Origin: Ptychodera flava
Lineage: Eukaryota > Hemichordata > Enteropneusta > Ptychoderidae
Assembly: GCF_041260155.1 (NCBI RefSeq)
Contig: NC_091941.1
Coordinates: 38,822,747-38,886,746, forward strand
Reading direction: 5' to 3'
Length of the DNA stretch: 64,000 nucleotides
Part shown: one piece after another, positions 13,501 through 26,210 of the stretch
How the letters are laid out: the number at the start of each line of letters is the position of its first letter
How positions within the stretch are numbered: the first letter of the stretch is position 1
Notes under the pieces: model-generated
The model's database searches: none
Seen by the model: only the letters and a program-made list of their open reading frames with translations
What the model was told of the DNA's origin: nothing
Made by a program: the position numbers and the translations under genes

Positions 13501-16500
13501 TTCATGCTGATTTATGTTGGCTGTTTTAGTCAGTTGTCTAAAAAGATATTTTTTAAAGAAAACATTGAAAAATAGTGCTCCTAAAATTTACATGTTTTAT
13601 AATGAAAACCCACACGGATTACATTTATTAATGCTTAAACTGTCGTGATATCTTAATCACCTGTTAGATCAGTACTCTAGATTACTGACTGAAAATTTGA
13701 ATCTGTCTTGTCTCAATAAGATAAGACTGTGTGGTTGAAACAACAAAGATATACAGCAATCTTATTCAGACTTATCCACTAGGCCTTGAGTTATGATTAA
13801 AATCTACAGATACTAACTGGTTGCCTTGCCAACCGACGATTTGTTGTCAAAACAAAAAACAAATTAAGAGTGAAAAGATATGATGTCATTGACAAGCCAA
13901 ATTACTCTATAATGAAAGACCTAATGACAATTGCTGCGTTAATATTACATTTATTAGTTTATATTAAAAGGGAATTGATGTGTGGAATATGCAATCAAGT
14001 CTTTATTGAATTATTTCTAGGGATTTTCTGTACCAAGTCAAATATCACTCTACAATGATATAACAGAATTCTGCACAGAAGATCGATTGTGCAGATTAAA
14101 AACGTAATGACTACAAAACTTTACAAATACAATGTTTAGTGACAGACCTTTACGTGTGTGTTCTCCTATTTTCAGGGATTCTATTTTTCGTCAACTTTGT
14201 GCTGTAAATTGGATACTTGAAGCAATGAACGTAGAGCCTCCAACAGCCATGGGTCCCATTCTGCAGAGTTGGAACATTAAATACAAGTATGTCAGAGAGC
14301 TGCCATCACATTATAAGAAGATGTATAATTTCTGAAATTTTCTAGGAAAACATTTCTTGATTTCAACAACCACTGTTCAATTGCATTGCTATTAACAAAG
14401 TTTTTCACATGTTTACTCTGTGCAGGCGATATTTTTGCTAAACAAGGTGGCTACATTCTCTTTGCTTTAACATAAATTATGAACAACTGAGATGATCGCT
14501 ATCTAACAATTATGCATTTGAAAGTCATATATCAGTATGAAAATACACCATTAAGATTTTCACTAGGGTCAAATTTTACTTCTATGATAGCTGCCTTCAA
14601 TCTCATAATTTTGTTACATGTCTGATTTTGTAATTTCTTACTGGGAAATATCCATGATTGCTATCGATACCTGTGATGCTCTGCACTGTGACTTTAAACC
14701 ATTCAGTTTGCATCTCCAGTTTTACAGAGGTAATTTACCTCTGCGCTATGTGTCAAAAGTCAAGTATAACCAGCTGCGTTTCCTTATTTTCTCTTGCAGT
14801 GATCTTGAAAACAATATCTTCAACAAAACTACAGTAAAGAAAGTCACCAGAGATAAAAATATAGATGTGGCATGGAAGGGTTTTCTGACGCACAAGAAGG
14901 GAGATTATTTAGACAGGGTAATTATGCCAGTATAGATATTACAATATGACCAATATCTAAACTATTTTGTTGTTGCATTTAGTCAATTTATGCAAGTATT
15001 AAAGTTCATCAAAACAAAGTGCAACACTACCACATATGTTGTAAAGAAACTTCAATATTACACCAAGAATGTGCTGTGAACACACAATTACTTTTTGAGT
15101 GTTTTCTTACCAGTAAGTGGCACATCTGAGGGCCATGAGAGTATGATCAATTCATACCGTGGTAGTATTGTAAATTCTGAACATTCCATGAAATCTACTG
15201 TTTCTTTCCCAGACAAAGAAAATCTTGCGGAACTTTGGAAGCACACTGACTTCAACGCCAGCTTTCCAGGGTAGCCTACGCAGCACACCACGCAAGAATT
15301 CATTTGCAAATGCATTGAGTTTAATTCAGAGATCACCATCCACACTGTCAAGTAATCAGAGCTCTACACCAACTCCAGTCATTCCTGATAATTATCAAGA
15401 CAGAGAAGACGCAATGAGTCGAGTTGATGAAGACGCAGAATTTGAAAAATGTGAGTTTCACTGCGGTGCTTTGTCTAATCCTGTTGTACAAAAGTGATTG
15501 TAAATTGTGTTTGACTTTCAATTTGACAAACTCCTCAAACTTTCCAACAATGCTGTAATGCCTTTACTGTGTACAGTCACACTTAGAGTAGATATCATGT
15601 TCTGTTTGCAAACACACACACACCTTTCAAATTGATAAAGTCACTTAGCTAATGGATGTACACTTAGCCAATGCATTTACATAGAAATGTGATATCCACA
15701 GCTCACTTCAAAAATATTTGAATTAAGAACTGAGATGCAAAGACCATTTACGCTCAGTTTGAACCAATATAGTGTTAAAATTGATGACAGAAACATTGTC
15801 CCTGTGCAAAATAGCTGTGCTCATTTTTTTGTCAAACATTCACATATAAGCTTTGCTGTACTGTATTCAAATGAACATCTCCAAAGTGGTCAGTGAGTTG
15901 CACTGTTTTTGGTCCCAACAACATGAAGATTTAAGATTTGCAGCGAAGATTACAAGTGAAATTGTTTAATGAACATGGTTCAACTTGGTTTCAGAAAGTC
16001 TTTTTTCATCATCATCAGATAGTATTAAAGTGACTGATTACCTTTCTTGGACAATTGAGAATGAAATTTGTAGTCCATTTCTCTTGCTTCCAAAGGAAAA
16101 CAACAATTCTTGAAGTTATTGTAACCCGTTATATGTCTCATAACACCACTGAATTATAACTTCTACATTTCAGGGCCATCTGATGCAGCATCTAATGTTA
16201 TCAATGAAAGTGTTGATGAAGCACAGATAGTCAGAAGGTAATGTCAACAATTTATTCAATTTCACGGCCTCTCTGTCTTGGTGTCTTTTCTCCTCTCATT
16301 GAAGCTCTATCCCCGTCTTTCTTCCCACTCATTACTTTGCCCCTCCCTACCTCCCTCCTTCCCCCTCTCATCTTTTTATGTACAAAACATTTGCATGAAA
16401 TATACATGTAGAGATTTTACAATACAAGAACATGCTTACTTTACTGTACTACAGTAGATGTTTCAGTAGCCACTCACAGTCATTTTCTTTGATTCTGTGT

Positions 16501-19500
16501 CATTTTGTCATACTTTTGTTTAAATTTTCCACCTCTCCGGCCATGATATGTCATGAATAAGTCTTGTGTCACTGGATCTTTGTAATCTCATACTGAGTGT
16601 ATCCTCAGACATATTTCATGAAATCTTTAAGTCAGCATAGAGATTTCTGGAAATTTCTGAGTGTCAACTCTGTACCAGTACATGTAAAGAGTGAAATTAT
16701 CCTGCGTCTATTAAAGAAAACTTTTGTGAGTCTGCAGTGTGTCAATTTAGCTTAGAGGCAGTACACTGGTTTTACATTTGTCTACTTCATAATAATGAAA
16801 TGCAAAAAAAATGCATCAATAGGTAAGTTATACATGTGTACCAAGGCTAACAATGTATAAAGATGAAAAATTATCCATTAATGAAGTTTTGTAGTTATAC
16901 ATCTCTGGGAATGCCAGAAACAATGACATATTCAAAATGCATGTCACTGCACTGGTTTGTTATGTTAAAAGTGTGTGAATGCCTATAAGTTTCAATGGGA
17001 TATCCTTCCAGTGTTAAATCTCTGATACGTATCTATCACTTCCAACTGGATTATTGTAAATCCTAATATCAAGATTGTCATTTTTGTTGCAGGCAAAGAA
17101 CTGGTTCTGTGAGTAGTATGAGGAGCACTAAGGAGGCACTGGCCATAGCAGCATTGAAAAAGGATGCACGACAAACTAATAAACCTCTTTTATCTGTAAG
17201 TGTATTTCGCATGCCATAGACTTTGTTCTTGAAATTCAAGTATATCTTTCCAAAATTACCAGTGCAGAATACCTGGTATTAGTCTTATTGTTTCTATGAC
17301 ATGGTCGAAATCCCAAAGAATTATATTCTTAACTTATGCAATGATTGACTCTATAAGACCACATGTATTGGTAGTTATTACATTGTCATGACAAGTTTTA
17401 AAGTATATATTTTGCAGATATCATCATTAAACTCACCAGAATTTCAAAAGTTCTTTTTTGCATCTGTGTGATAGGATTTGATGATATCTTTGTGAGAAAG
17501 TGAAAAAGGTTAAAATGTCAGCTGTAACTACAAGTGCCTGTGATGCAGAGTGCCATTGGGTTGTGTTGCTAAGACCTTAAATGAATTCTTCTCATAGTGT
17601 TGTTGAAGTGTCATTGACTCAGTGGTAGATGATTTGGAATTTAGTTCTATGAATTTTCTTTCTTCATTTTCAGCAACAGGAGCTTGAAACCAGAGGTCCT
17701 CCTTCGAGGAAATCTGACAGAGCCATCAGTACATGGGTGAGATCCACCAGTAGAATGCAACTTAGGTCACAAAGGTAAGGACAGATATCGCTAAGATGTA
17801 CATGTTTGTATGGCTGATTTTGTAATAACAGACCAAGTATATCAATAATTTATAAATGAATTCAGCTGATTTTAGCACAATTTTGGCACGATACTAGTCT
17901 GATGTTGGTCTGATGATGGGTTTTCATAAAATGTTCTTTTCTGCTCTTTGTAGTACTCCACCAGATCTAAAGGACCCAAAATATTTTCCGAGTAAAAAAC
18001 ATGGAACTCTGGCCATTGATTTGAGACACAAATTTAATGATGTCACGGAAGATAAGTCACTGGTGCTACATGATGAACTGGAGGTTCTTGAAAAGTAAGT
18101 ATGTACAATATACAAAGTGATAATATGAGCCAAGCCAAGCAGTGTTCTCCCCAGAGGGTTTTAGCGTATCGGGGCCGATACGCTTTAATTTTGGCCGATA
18201 CGCTTTCACACCGGCCGATACGCTATCCGATACCCTATTTGAACCAACCGCCGTGTACAAATGACCTGCTAATGGGTAGCTGATTACCGTGCACCAGCAA
18301 GTTTATTGTCAGTGACGGACAAAAAGTGTACTTCACAAGTTTATTTTTAAATAATTCACAACAAAAAAAGGTGTCAAACGTGATTTGATGTTGCATATGG
18401 GACAAAGAGATCGACATTTGGTAACAGACAGACGGTCGTCCGTAACTTTATCAAGATGTTGACAGCTGCGTTTGGGCAGCTAGGTTTGAATTACGGTAAA
18501 CACAAACCATCGACCGTTGACAAGTTTGTTCCCTGTGGTAGACATGCTAAAATAAACTCTAGGGCCTACAGTCACTATTAATTTGTAACTGAAGAAGTAA
18601 ATCAAGGTTGTAGGGCCTCGGAAATTCAGTGGTAAAGCATAACGACATCGACATCTCTGAAGTGTCAGTGTCTCTTGTCTGTCAATTACTATTACACGCG
18701 TACGCTGTACTCTCAATTGAGCGATACGTACACACCGTCTTTCCGTCAATGATAATATACTAACCAGCCATTTACAAACCTTTTGTTCAAAGAATTCATC
18801 GTTTTTTGGTCCAAAACAACATAAAATGGATAAATGTGGCATTTTAAGTCTCAAAGTTTGACAAGAAATATCGACGGCATCCAAACAGCCACACTGCAGC
18901 CGACATATTGACAGGCCATTTTGTGCGTCACAAAGGTAGACACCCTAAGATGCCGGTTTGTGATTAGACTCCCCAAGTCCTTCGGAATACGTACAGTTCA
19001 ACACGAACACAGAGGAAATGACACTATGCAATATATCATCTTCAGGTTAAAATTGTTTTCATAAATTTTAACGAAAATTAATTAATATTCATGACATATT
19101 GTTATGTAAATTTATGCTAATTAGCCGATACTCTATGATTTTTTTCTGGGGAGAACACTGCCAAGGTTGAGGTGACCGGTGCATTCAGTGAATTATCTGC
19201 TGACACGGTCCCTCCACAAACGGTCAAGAAACGCTTTTGTTCAAAGGTGCTAATCACCTACACAGTTGCAACAGTCCGCGTTGCGGTGGATGCAGGAAGC
19301 GAATGACGTCATAGGCAAGTTAGCATCTTGTTTCAGTGGCGTCTTGTGACACGGTCCCGCTCCAGTATCCTACGATTTTCAGTCAATCAAGCTACTTTAT
19401 TTTCATCTTTCTGCACTGTTTCGCATGTATTTGAAGACTGGTGAGAAGATGAGTAAAACAGTTTCTTAAAGATCTAGGTCACTATTGAGAAATCTTGGAT

Positions 19501-22290
19501 GATATTTTATGGCTGAGTTCAGCCATGAGGTGATCTTGACCGACGCCGTGCATTTCGGAAACACTATGAATTTTACTCCCCCGTTTGTTTTTTTCACCTT
19601 TCATCAAAAAAGTAAGTCATGCACCTCCTTACAAGGCAAAGACTTCGAAAAAATAGGGAATCGTGTTGTGTTGTTTTTTTGAAACCTAATTCGACAAGAA
19701 AACTAGTCGTTTTTGCCGCGTTTATATTTTCAACTGAAAACAAAATGGCGTCGCTTGGGATCGACGAGTCGTATCTGCATTACATAGGAAAATCCTAAAA
19801 TGTCTTCCTTAACTCCCTTTTGATATCGATTTAACATGATAATTCCTCAGTTCCAAACTTTGAGAGTTCGATTTGAAATTTTTAATCGTTTTCAACAAAA
19901 TTCAATGCACGAAATCAAGGAACTCTTACGATGACCTTGTTTTTGCAAGATGCTCCCGTCGACCGTGCGTCGACCCATTGAGAGTTGGCGTTATGGTAAT
20001 AGTGCAACGTTTTTGTCCCCTTTTTTTCTCCTTTATCGATCGTTCAGAGGTGTCAAGTGCGTCCCTACCGATCGTTCAGTCTTCTCAAAAGTAGGCAATC
20101 AGGTTCATGACGGAATCTGTTCTTTCTTAAAGACACAAGTTACTGCCGAACCCAATGTTTTGATTTTGTCGACCTTTCGAATTCTCAGACCGCCAAATGT
20201 AGAGAATCTAGAAACCCTATAAGTGTCGCGACATTTTGGTGACATGACCTCCCCAAGCCTGGGTGCCAAACTCTCTGCCATACATGCCATGGATTTTCCT
20301 GATTGAGGATCAAGTGAGATACAAATCATGTCGTGTATGGGTTTTGTATGTTACCCACGAGAGACCGTGGTCAGCCCATCGATGGGTATTTATACACAAA
20401 CTGATTGTATCGGTTGCTACACTGTGGACATTGGAAGACCACGCAAGCTAAGGCTTGGGTTTCGCAGCAGTACGTGTCGACACAGGATTTTTATCTTCCA
20501 AAATGAAGTCCCAATCAACATGGGAGTCGTCAAAATTGACGAAATCGTCTCCGAACTTGTACATAGTTCACGCTGCGTGACTCCACGGCAGGCAGATGTA
20601 AACAAACTTTGGCCTTTAGACGCATGCGCAGACAATAATCAGAATGCATTCTGGGAGAATTAAGTTTCTGCTTACGATGATTTTATGTACGTAACTGTTA
20701 ACACCTCCCGCCACACGCGTGATAATCCAGGATTATCCCCATCAGTAAAATCAACAGAAAGCCCAATCGAAACCCGGATTATAACAAAAGAAACTGGTGG
20801 CGTTTCTTGACCGTTTTGTGGAGGGACCGTGCTGCTGATAATGGTCCCATCTTTTGTCTATCTACCGGTATAGTCTACACAGCAATCATATCTAACCAAC
20901 AGAACTACCACCTATTGTGAGGAAATCAATGACACACTGTGATGTCATTGTTATTGCCGTACTCTCACCAGAGGCACTAAACTGTGCTACTTCCATAATT
21001 TTCAGGATTTAAGAGAATGAAAGCAAATACTGGTATCTTTGCAACTTATCATTTCAAAGAAGAGAAGAGAGACAGTGCATTCTGGAATACATGACCAACA
21101 CAAAATCCAATAAATAATAACTTATTTATCTCATCAGTCATTTGTCATTCACTGTGCTCAGAAAGATGTTTGCTCCATCACCCTGGATTTATTGAACAGT
21201 GCTAGGTGTGTTCGTAAAACATTCATCAAGCGCTGTCACAGCAGGTTTCCATAGCTCTGATACCCAGGCCCCTTATGTCTTCGTTTTTTAACTATACACA
21301 GAAAACGCCGGCAGAGAAGTGAAGACAAGTTCAAGGCCATAACACATAAGAAGCATATTAGTGAACAGCTTGAGGTGATCAAAGAGGCTGCTAGGGACCC
21401 AGATGAGATAACTGAAGAAAAGAAAAGAAGGAAAAAACAAGATGAAGAAATTAGATGGTATGTTAGCATTTGTTTTTGTCTTTTCTTGCTAAAAACATAA
21501 TCAGATAATTTTCTTTATTTCTTGTGAATTTCTTTGATATGTGCACTTATAATTTTCTCCAATCTTAAAAGTAATTTTTCAGAAAATTGATAAATGGGTT
21601 TAGGTTTGCTGATACCTAAAATGCTACAAAACATAACGAAATGTTTCAAATGCTGTGTTCTATATTATAGGTTTCAAGATTTAAAGAATAATCTACCGCC
21701 AGGGTTTATTAGTGACAGGAGAATAGCAGCAATAATGGAAAAATTGGAGAGCATCGGCAATATTGAAAGTAGGAAAATTACACCACAGAAATTCCTGAAT
21801 GTGTTGTCTGGTTTGAGAAGTTGGGAGCTTTGTTCGCCTGATATATCAGCAGCAGTTGAGGTATGTAGTTGAATTTAGAGTAAATATGTCTTGGAGGAAA
21901 AGTGTTGTTACTTAATCCAAATAATTTGCGGGCACGTTATGATATCATACAAGTTATACAGCAGAATGTCAATGTAGTTCTGACATGGAGTGTTGACATT
22001 GTCTGTATGTCATGGTTTCTCTCAAATCAGCTGTGGCTTTCACTTTGAATGAAATGTCTTGAAGTCAAGAGTGTATGCCACTCTCTGAATGCAAAAGATG
22101 AAGCGGTATTCCTTGTTGCTTGGTTCTTGTCAATAGCACTTCAGTCTCAGGAGTGTGACTGCATGTTCTACGCTTTTTTTTACAGTTTGTTCGTGAGAGA
22201 GTTGTCAACATGGCGGTCGATGACTTTGAAGAGTGGTGTCAACACCACATGCCAAACATACTCCGAGCACAAAGTGCACCACCAAGATGA
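2780..22290 (+). CDS. CCDC60: coiled-coil domain-containing protein 60 (CCDC60) orthologue, 16 exons, 760 aa
   Basis: Exons: 2780-3064, 7785-7954, 8596-8665, 9054-9181, 10722-10793, 13071-13301, 14176-14286, 14800-14917, 15213-15450, 16174-16237, 17093-17195, 17674-17774, 17954-18094, 21302-21457, 21671-21860, 22186-22290. All introns are GT-AG, phases agree at every join, and coding length is 2283 nt including TGA. The ATG has a strong context (A at -3, G at +4). Diagnostic matches to vertebrate CCDC60 (recalled; Pfam DUF4698): SVKLGHGLFSI (about residues 157-167), RPYTPCHS (about 297-304), FRQLCAVNWILEAM (323-336) and LRSWELCSPDISAAVEFV near the C-terminus. The protein is charged and largely helical, with a lysine run at about 286-293 and no signal peptide or membrane segment. 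It is about 200 residues longer than human CCDC60, partly through an N-terminal exon of 95 codons that I do not recognise. Its molecular role is undefined, but the family is linked to ciliated tissues. A missed small exon in the 4.7-kb intron 1 is possible. Confidence 0.93.
3894..3941. repeat. (TA)n followed by (AAT)n
   Basis: About 14 TA units run straight into six or seven AAT units, abutting the retroelement-like tail that follows. Confidence 0.85.
3922..4000 (-). mobile_element. 3' tail of a LINE/SINE-type retroelement
   Basis: Read on the - strand, a short hairpin built from AAGCGCACT and AGTGCGCTTTAAAG is followed by AAATAAAT and an (ATT)n tail. This hairpin plus ATT-tail layout is common at 3' ends of L2/CR1-type LINEs and their SINEs in marine animals. 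No coding part remains. The upstream boundary (higher coordinates) is unclear and may reach about 4100. Confidence 0.45.
4440..4503. repeat. (TA)n microsatellite
   Basis: About 32 uninterrupted TA units, probably length-variable between individuals. Confidence 0.95.
18140..19160. mobile_element. non-autonomous DNA transposon, CAGTGTTCTCCCCAGA termini
   Basis: Perfect 16-bp inverted ends CAGTGTTCTCCCCAGA / TCTGGGGAGAACACTG, with CCAAG directly on both sides (18135-18139 and 19161-19165). CAGTG ends recall hAT elements, but hAT target duplications are 8 bp and only 5 bp match here, so the superfamily is open. Near the left end GCCGATACGCT occurs three times, and a relative, GCCGATACTCT, sits near the right end in the same orientation; these look like subterminal transposase-binding repeats. 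A 134-codon open frame on the - strand inside shows no transposase motif, so the element looks non-autonomous. Confidence 0.85.
19204..20831. mobile_element. non-autonomous DNA transposon, CACGGTCCCTCC termini, 7-bp target duplication
   Basis: Inverted ends of about 31 bp: CACGGTCCCTCCACAAACGG continuing to AAGAAACGC, mirrored at 20801-20831. CTGCTGA is duplicated exactly at 19197-19203 and 20832-20838. The 1.63-kb interior has several 60-110 codon open frames with no recognisable transposase. A 29-bp end-to-end derivative of the same family, with its own 7-bp duplication, lies at 36132-36160. Confidence 0.88.
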
Positions 22291-23086
22291 TGACAATGGG
22301 AACTGTGTCAAACAATCAACTCTGCCTCCACAAACTGGAAAGAAACACCCAATGCTTCAATGCAATAGTTTATGTTATAAGCAAATTTGATAAAGCACAT
22401 CTGTTGTGTTGACCAATAGCAGTTCGGTGAACTGCTAGTGATGTCAGATTTGTTTCCCAAGCTCTGATGAACAGGTTAATCAAAGATCAAACGTGTTCAT
22501 GAAAAGACTGGATACCAACACATTACAGATGCTAAAGATGTGCCATGCACACAAGTACCTCGCACTCTCTGGCCTTTGCTGCAAGTCAAATGTTGCAGTT
22601 ATAACACTTGTTAAGGTATCCAAAGTATGCAAATAGAAGGAGCAAGTCAGTATGATGAAAGTTGCGATTATCATATTGGAATTCTGCATTTGGTCAGAGT
22701 GTTATAGTGCTACAACAACAACGCCATGCATAGGAATATAAGCAGACACTAGGCAATTGTCTGAAGATAACTGAAGCCACAATTCTATGCTATATGTCAG
22801 CATATCAACCTTACCAAATTCCCTTAATGCAAAATACATGTAGACCCAAACTGTAATCATGAATAATTATTCAACAGAAGGCTGAAATATATTTCAAACT
22901 CAAATTCACAGTAAGTGGGCATTTGCAGTTGACAAGAATGACCCTAACATTGGACTTTATGTCATTTTTGTGGATTTTTTTTATATTTGACTTACAAATA
23001 CTGTTTATATTGTACATACTGAGAAATGTTACAAAAATTTAATGTAATATCGAAAGGCGGTTGCATCTAGCTAAAATATGATTTTT
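22291..23086. other. CCDC60 3' side, no further gene seen
   Basis: Presumed 3' UTR and intergenic DNA after the CCDC60 stop. I did not find a clear AATAAA close to the stop, so the transcript end is unplaced. Confidence 0.4.
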
Positions 23087-23790
23087 AGCTCCCATTTGCC
23101 ATACATATATGGCAATTTGGAGGTTATATGGTTGAAAAAAGTCTGTATGTGAGATGTCTGTCTGTATGTATGTATGTATGTATGTATGTATGTATGTATG
23201 TATGTATGTATGGATGTCTGTCCGTCCAACGCAAAAACTCCAAAAGTGCTACACGTAGAAAGCTGATTTTTGGTGTAGTGATGCCATATATGGTCTAGAT
23301 GTGCCGTTGTTAAAATGAACTTGTTAGTCTCATGGATATGCAAATGAGGTAGAAAAAAAGGCGAAAATGGTCAAAAATCAATAACTCAGGAACTACTTGT
23401 CTGATCATTGTCATATTTGGTTTTTAGGTACCTTAGGCCCCATTCATTCAAACATATAGATTTGGTGTCAATATTGGCTGCTTTCTATTTTTAATGAATT
23501 TTTTTCTCTATTTTTTTTTGCCATTTCAGTAGAAAATTGTTTCCTCTGAAACCAATGGTCTGTTCGCTTTAAAATTTGGTTTGCAGGTTTCTTGTGATGA
23601 CCCAAAATAGGATTCATTGAAATTATGGCAAAATTTACATATTTGTATTTTTGGGCAATTTTTGCCATTTTTGGTCAAAAAAATCTTTGAAACTGTGTAT
23701 GCCATTACTTTCTAATTGGGTGTGCAGGTTCCTAGGAGTGACCTGAAGATGACTCGGTGAATTAAAGGCGAAATTAGCAAATTTGGTACA
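23087..23790. repeat. GTAT microsatellite plus degenerate tandem repeat, locus 1
   Basis: A (GTAT)n run at about 23163-23213 is followed by degenerate units. Their hallmarks are TTTGCCATTTTTGGTCAAAA, a phrase like ATTTGGTTTTTAGGTACC, and a stretch resembling AAATTTACATATTTGTATTT. The same head-plus-units arrangement recurs at 25.5 and 30.0 kb. Confidence 0.7.
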
Positions 23791-24299
23791 CAGGTGAAAT
23801 GTAGTAGGTCATTCATTTAAAGTCAAGTACTGCCAATGTGAATGAGCAGATTATGATTGTGCTGTTCCAGCCTAAGATGTTATTTATAGGAATGATGCAA
23901 TGTTAGACGGTAATTGATATTTAACTGAATTTGACTTACATTGTATGTAACTCTTGTACTGTGTAAACCCTATCAATTCACCCAGAAAAAAATAATTAAT
24001 ATGATTTTAAATAATTCAATTAATTAGGAAATCAACAAAGCCTAAATAATTTTAGTGTAGAATTATCAGAAAGTTCAACTTTCTTTGACAGTTCATAGTG
24101 AAGTGTTTACCATTTTGGATGATTAAAACATGTAAAGGCAACTTTCCTGAATCCCAACTTTGACATATTCTGTACCTCATGTATTGTTCTCTGTATGTCA
24201 TCTAAAAGAAATTGCTGATAATAGTTTATCATGATAGGTTGGCCAGATAAAGAGAGATAGAGAAAGTTCTGATTTCCAGTTGTGGTCAACTTGATAAAG
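23791..24299. other. no gene seen
   Basis: AT-rich spacer between the tandem-repeat locus and the next inverted-repeat element. Confidence 0.5.
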
Positions 24300-25137
24300 A
24301 TGTACTCGTCCGAGTATAAGCCCCCGGTTCAGCAACACTAAACAGCTGTAAAACTAGGGGAGGGGCTTATACTCGAGCAACCCCATGTTATCCGGCATGG
24401 ACGCATAATTTATGCTAATTTTATGCACGATTTTTTTCAACACCACTCGATCTTTCTATCGCTTTCAAAATCGACTTACACATCCAAAGAAACTGATTGT
24501 ACAATCTCTGAACACACAAGTGACATTTTGGTGAAATTCAGCGTCAAAAAACCCCCAAACTTGAAACAAAGACGTCATGTATGCTGCTGATCAACAGTAA
24601 TGTGAACAGGCATGCATTGCTTACACGGAAAGGCAACTCAATATTCCAGTATCAAACTGTCTACATCTTGTGAAAACAACAACATAGCAGTGAAAATTGT
24701 AATAGTCACCAGGAAAAGTCTTCACAAATGAAAGGATAATTGCTTCAAACAAAAGAAACTGCACGTTTCAAGCATGAAAACATCGTGGCTGTGCATGAAA
24801 ATGAACAATGGCCGACGTGAGTGAGACTATTCTATTTAGGCAACGGGGGTGAGTAGGGTCAAAGAATCAAGATAGTACTGGGAAAACGTGTCATTTTCCT
24901 TACGATGCTGTCAAGGGAACTCCAGTTTCCCATTGTTTTAACATCATTTAATGGTTTCTTTATTATCTAAAAGTAATTTTGCCAAGTTAAATGACCAAAT
25001 ATACTCTCCTAACCTTTCTGTATTTGAGTTACACTAGGGTAGGGGCTTATACACGGATGTAATGCATTTTCTAAAATCCTCTGAAATCAGTAGGGGGGCT
25101 TATACACGAGCAGGGGCTTATACTCGGACGAGTACAT
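24300..25137. mobile_element. non-autonomous DNA transposon, ATGTACTCGTCCGAGTATAA termini
   Basis: Inverted ends of about 25 bp: ATGTACTCGTCCGAGTATAA followed by GCCCC at the left, and the exact inverse ending at 25137. The sub-motif GGGGCTTATAC recurs just inside both ends (about 24361, 25043, 25096, 25113). I could not find a clear target duplication. No transposase-like frame is present. Confidence 0.82.
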
Positions 25138-25499
25138 GTTCTATTTATAGCAATTATGCAATCTGTGTAAACAGTGCAATGAAAGAGGTACATGATTCGG
25201 TATAATGCTTTTGATAACCTTGAACTTCTTAAGTTGCAAACATTTGTCTTTTCAGTGTGCTTTCTCTGAGTACGTACAGTTTCAACTTATTCAAAAGAAC
25301 TTACTTGCAATGTTAATTTGAGAGTTAAAATGTGCTTGTTTAATAGGATGAAAATACTGATAAAGATAGCAAGCTGAAGATTCTTTATAACCTGACAGAT
25401 ATGCTGGGGTTTTTTTGACATAATCTTGATAAGCAAGGCATGTTTACTTTAATTAGAATGTAATTAACTCTTGTTCATATTGTTATAAGCAGTAGTACC

Positions 25500-26210
25500 G
25501 GGTATCAAGTTGAACAAGCTGATATTGATAGGTTGGGCGGCTGTTGGAGGTTAAAAGCTGTAAAATAAATGTATGTATGTATGTATGCATGTCTATCTGT
25601 CTGTCTGTCTGTCTGTCTGTATGCATGCATGCATGCATGCATGTATGTATGTATGTATGTATGTTGGTATGTGTGGATGTATGTCCATCCACATTGAAAA
25701 CTCCTAAACCGCAGCACCTACCATCTCAGTATTTGGTGGACAGGTGCACCCAGGGGTGAAGATGTAAATTTGTTCAAATGAATATGCCAAAGTAAAAAAT
25801 ATGCAAATGTGGGGGAAATAAAGCAAAAATCCTGCAAATCGCTAAAACTCTGTAACCACTGACCAGATTTGGTTGAAACTTGGTATGCAGGCTCTTTATA
25901 GTGGCTTTAGTTACATTTCTTCAAATTGTGGTGAAATGTTGAAAGTTGTATTTTTGGGGCGATTTTCCCATTTTTGGTCAAAAAATCTTATTTTCTGAAA
26001 GCGCTCTTCCCGTTGCCTTGAAAACTTGTATGTATTATCCCAGGGTTTGCCTTTGTCAGATTCGTTCAAATTGTGGTGAAATTTTCATATTTGTATTTTT
26101 GGGGCAATTTTTCCCATTTTTTGTCAAAAAATCATTTTCTCCCAAAGTATTTGTTGGATTGCTTTAAAACATGGTAGTCTTGATCCTAGGGTTGTTTTCT
26201 GTCAGACATG
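25500..26210. repeat. ATGTATGTCTG microsatellite plus degenerate tandem repeat, locus 2
   Basis: Mixed ATGT, CTGT and ATGC tetranucleotide runs at about 25569-25665 precede two clear units whose TTTTTGGTCAAAAAAT marks are about 146 bp apart (near 25970 and 26115). Same family as 23.1 and 30.0 kb. Open frames across it on both strands are produced by the repeat. Confidence 0.75.

Larger units (their letters stand above)
18095..21301 (+). other. CCDC60 intron 13, filled by two transposons
   Basis: About 2.65 kb of this 3.2-kb intron is two inverted-repeat DNA elements (18140-19160 and 19204-20831) separated by only 43 bp. It begins with a good GTAAGT donor and ends ACACAG at exon 14. Confidence 0.8.

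Noticed and set aside
18480-18884. 134-codon - strand frame inside the CAGTG-ended transposon as a transposase
   Set aside because: No DDE, BED or dimerisation motif is visible, and the element is too short to be autonomous.
20328-20663. 111-codon frame inside the 7-bp-duplication transposon as its transposase
   Set aside because: No recognisable catalytic or DNA-binding motif, and it overlaps other frames of similar length.
25483-25759. [18 protein letters not shown] / [12 protein letters not shown]-type proteins
   Set aside because: Translations of the ATGT/CTGT microsatellite on both strands.
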